Of a stretch of DNA of 64,000 nucleotides, positions 62,188 through 64,000 are shown piece after piece (the first letter of the stretch is position 1; every line of letters begins with the position of its first letter). The stretch comes from Rhizobium grahamii CCGE 502 (GTDB taxonomy: Bacteria; Pseudomonadota; Alphaproteobacteria; Rhizobiales; Rhizobiaceae), in NCBI RefSeq assembly GCF_000298315.2, contig NZ_AEYE02000014.1, positions 1-64,000 of the forward strand. Direction: 5' to 3'. A program made the translations under genes and the position numbers. Under the pieces are notes generated by a model. The model worked only from the letters and a program-made list of their open reading frames with translations. It made no database searches and was not told the origin of the DNA.

Positions 62188-63222
62188 TTAGACCACCGGC
62201 GGGTTGAGCCGCGCAAAAGCTTCCTGCCTGCGGTATGGGAAGTAGGGATATGGCGCGGTAACGACACTCGCTTTGTCGAGCTTTTCCACCTGCTCCTTCG
62301 ACAATGACCAGCCGACAGCTCCGAGATTCTGTCGCAGCTGCTCCTCGTTGCGCGCGCCGATGATGACACTGGAAACGGTTGGGCGGCCGATAAGCCAATT
62401 GAGGGCGATCTGCGGGACAGTCTTGCCCGTCTCTTCGGAAACCTCGAACAGTGCATCGACGATATCGTAGAGCTTCTCGTCATCGACCGGCGGCCCGTAT
62501 TCTGCCGTCTGGTGCAGCCGACTTCCCTCAGGCAACGGCTGGCCGCGCCTGATCTTGCCGGTGAGACGGCCCCAGGCAAGCGGGCTCCAGACCAATGCGC
62601 CGACGCCCTGATCGGCGGCGAGCGGCATCAGTTCCCATTCGTAGTCACGACCAGCCAGCGAGTAATAGACCTGATGCGCAACATAGCGCGGATAGCCATG
62701 CTGCTCCGCAATCCCGAGCGATTTCATCAACTGCCATCCCGCGAAATTCGAGACGCCGACATAGCTAATTTTCCCTGCAGCAATCAGCCCATCCAGCGTT
62801 GCTAGCACCTCTTCGATGGGAGTCGAGGCATCGAATGCATGAAGCTGCAGCAGGTCGATGTAGTCCGTGCCGAGGCGCTTCAACGCCTCCTCCGTCGAAC
62901 GTATGAGGCGCGAGCGCGACGTTCCCCAATCCGCCGGTCCATCGCCCATCGGCAACGCGATCTTGGTTGAGATCAGCACAGCGTCGCGCCGACCGGCGAT
63001 CGCCTGGCCGAGGACCTCCTCGGAGGCCCCGGCCGAATAGACGTCTGCGGTATCGAAAAGGTTGACGCCCGCTTCCAACAAAATGTCGACCAGGCGCCGG
63101 GCTTCGGCTGCGTCCGTAGTTCCCCATGCGCCGAAGAGCGGGCCCGAGCCTCCGAATGTTCCCGCGCCGAAGCTCAAAACCGGCACCCTGAGGCCTGACG
63201 CGCCGAGATTTCTGTATTCCAT
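62188..63222 (-). CDS. Aldo/keto reductase
   Basis: A 344-residue AKR. Catalytic Asp and Tyr are in LFDTADVYSAGASEEV (near residue 55), Lys in LISTKIALPMG (near 87), His in LLQLHAFDAS (near 130), and the NADPH loop VIIGARNEEQLRQNL near 285. It is related to the enzyme encoded at 14612. AGGAGA precedes the ATG at 63220-63222; the longer frame upstream runs into the opposite LysR gene. It is divergent from that LysR gene, its likely regulator. Confidence 0.88.
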   Translation of the reverse strand: MEYRNLGASGLRVPVLSFGAGTFGGSGPLFGAWGTTDAAEARRLVDILLEAGVNLFDTADVYSAGASEEVLGQAIAGRRDAVLISTKIALPMGDGPADWGTSRSRLIRSTEEALKRLGTDYIDLLQLHAFDASTPIEEVLATLDGLIAAGKISYVGVSNFAGWQLMKSLGIAEQHGYPRYVAHQVYYSLAGRDYEWELMPLAADQGVGALVWSPLAWGRLTGKIRRGQPLPEGSRLHQTAEYGPPVDDEKLYDIVDALFEVSEETGKTVPQIALNWLIGRPTVSSVIIGARNEEQLRQNLGAVGWSLSKEQVEKLDKASVVTAPYPYFPYRRQEAFARLNPPVV

Positions 63223-63263
63223 GATCGGTCTCCTGTTGTGGACTTCAGAAGAGATAGACACTG

Positions 63264-63283
63264 AATCTACCGTGATATAGATT
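63264..63283. promoter_or_regulatory. Candidate LysR operator
   Basis: AATCTA (63264-63269) and TAGATT (63278-63283) form a perfect inverted repeat with an eight-base spacer between the divergent aldo/keto reductase and LysR genes. Confidence 0.55.
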
Positions 63284-63318
63284 GCCGGAAGGAAAACTAT
63301 CCGTGAATTGAAGTCATC

Positions 63319-64000
63319 ATGAGCAGGCAGGACATCAATCGCTCCGGCGAAATGGAAGTCTTCGTGCGCGCCGTCGAACTCGGCGGCTTCACGGCCGCGG
63401 CGCGTGCCTGCCGAATGACTCCGTCTGCAGTAAGCAAGCTTATCGCCCGCCTTGAGGCACGCCTCGGCGCTCGCCTCGTCAACCGTTCGACCCGCAAGCT
63501 GCATCTGACGCCTGAGGGATCCGCCTTTTACGAGCGCAGCGTTTCCATCCTTGCGGATATAGCGGAGGCCGAACGCTACGCATCATCAGGAGAACAGGCC
63601 ACCGGGCCTATACGCATCAACACCAGTGCCTCCTTCGGCCATCATATCCTCGCGCCACTCGTTTCCGAATTTCTGGCGCTCAATCCCGCCGTCACGCTCG
63701 ACATCTCACACACAGACGCCATCGTCGATCTCGTCGAGGATCGAGCCGATGTCGCGATCCGCGCCGGACCGTTGAAGAGCTCCAGCCTCATTGCGCGCAA
63801 GCTTGGCTTCACCGGCAACGTCATCGTGGCATCACCGGACTACTTGAAGCGCGAAGGCGAGCCGAAAACCATTACCGACCTGAAGCACCATCGCCGTGTT
63901 GGCTTCTCTTATGCGCGCAGCGTTCAGGGATGGCCGTTGCTCGATGGCGGCGAGACCATTGCGTTGCCGATTACGCCAGGCGTCCAGGTGGGCGACGGCG
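63319..64000 (+). CDS. LysR family transcriptional regulator, cut by the window end
   Basis: About 227 residues are inside the window. The HTH reads MEVFVRAVELGGFTAAARAC, RMTPSAVSKLIARLEARLGA, followed by NRSTRKLHLTPEG, the pattern of the large LysR subgroup with AKR or oxidoreductase partners. The ligand domain begins with GPIRINTSASFGHHILAPLV. The reading frame is open to the last base, so the 3' end is missing. Divergent from the aldo/keto reductase gene. Confidence 0.88.
   Translation, partial: MSRQDINRSGEMEVFVRAVELGGFTAAARACRMTPSAVSKLIARLEARLGARLVNRSTRKLHLTPEGSAFYERSVSILADIAEAERYASSGEQATGPIRINTSASFGHHILAPLVSEFLALNPAVTLDISHTDAIVDLVEDRADVAIRAGPLKSSSLIARKLGFTGNVIVASPDYLKREGEPKTITDLKHHRRVGFSYARSVQGWPLLDGGETIALPITPGVQVGDG

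Noticed and set aside
63223-63504. N-terminal extension of the aldo/keto reductase frame at 62188
   Set aside because: The extension lies over the divergent LysR gene and the family starts at the Met at 63222.

Overview
The window reads as chromosomal DNA of an alphaproteobacterium of the Rhizobiaceae, most like Sinorhizobium/Ensifer or a close relative (inference). The main evidence is: a circularly permuted, two-piece tmRNA gene with the tag ANDNYAEARLAA; a rhizopine-type mocE/mocF/mocA-like cluster; BA14K, DUF1236 and DUF4169 small proteins; promoters of the alphaproteobacterial general stress type (GGAAC-N16-CGTT); and an ilvIH leader-peptide attenuator. No insertion sequence, prophage or CRISPR array was seen, and coding density is high.

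Layout. 1-3152: end of a class III alcohol dehydrogenase, then a Rieske ferredoxin, its FAD reductase and a Gfo/Idh/MocA dehydrogenase. 3250-7487: four small proteins (three exported) with stress-type promoters, then a GH15 glucoamylase-like enzyme and tRNA-Lys(CTT). 7843-14447: an endonuclease-fold/NUDIX/PhzF operon, then an iron-type ABC importer. 14612-21773: aldo/keto reductase, PLP aminotransferase, ilvE, YidB and GlsB small proteins, a methyltransferase, ilvC and a TetR regulator. 21932-33117: regulators paired with enzymes or transporters (AraC/ADH, Lrp/racemase, MarR-GNAT, TetR/MFS, HxlR/quinone reductase), NDH-2-like dehydrogenase, pdxJ and a MerR-LuxR-like fusion. 33131-38495: RecD-like helicase, a COG4315 protein/ECF sigma/anti-sigma operon, a cobalt-type nitrile hydratase operon with a frameshifted beta gene, and a LysE exporter. 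38655-44432: aldo/keto reductase, OYE, LysR, ilvH and ilvI with leader attenuator. 44561-54385: HerA-like ATPase, miaA, serB, GNAT, and thyA-folA-hflK-hflC-degP. 54513-64000: two gene relics, tmRNA, sspB, DUF4169, RHH, a large AsmA protein, D-lactate dehydrogenase-like oxidase, aldo/keto reductase and a cut LysR gene.

How it works together. Branched-chain amino acid synthesis is represented by ilvIH, ilvC and ilvE, with ilvIH under apparent attenuation. tmRNA and its ClpXP adaptor SspB are neighbours, and HflKC and DegP add envelope protein quality control. thyA and folA form the thymidylate/folate pair.

The most interesting signals are: a Rieske protein with Tyr in place of a cluster-ligand His; an apparently leaderless ilv leader peptide with attenuator; a long palindromic operator shared by a LysE exporter and an aminotransferase promoter; a run of stress promoters; the nitrile hydratase frameshift; a MerR-LuxR-like fusion; and relics of a CmoA-like methyltransferase and an AadA-like nucleotidyltransferase.
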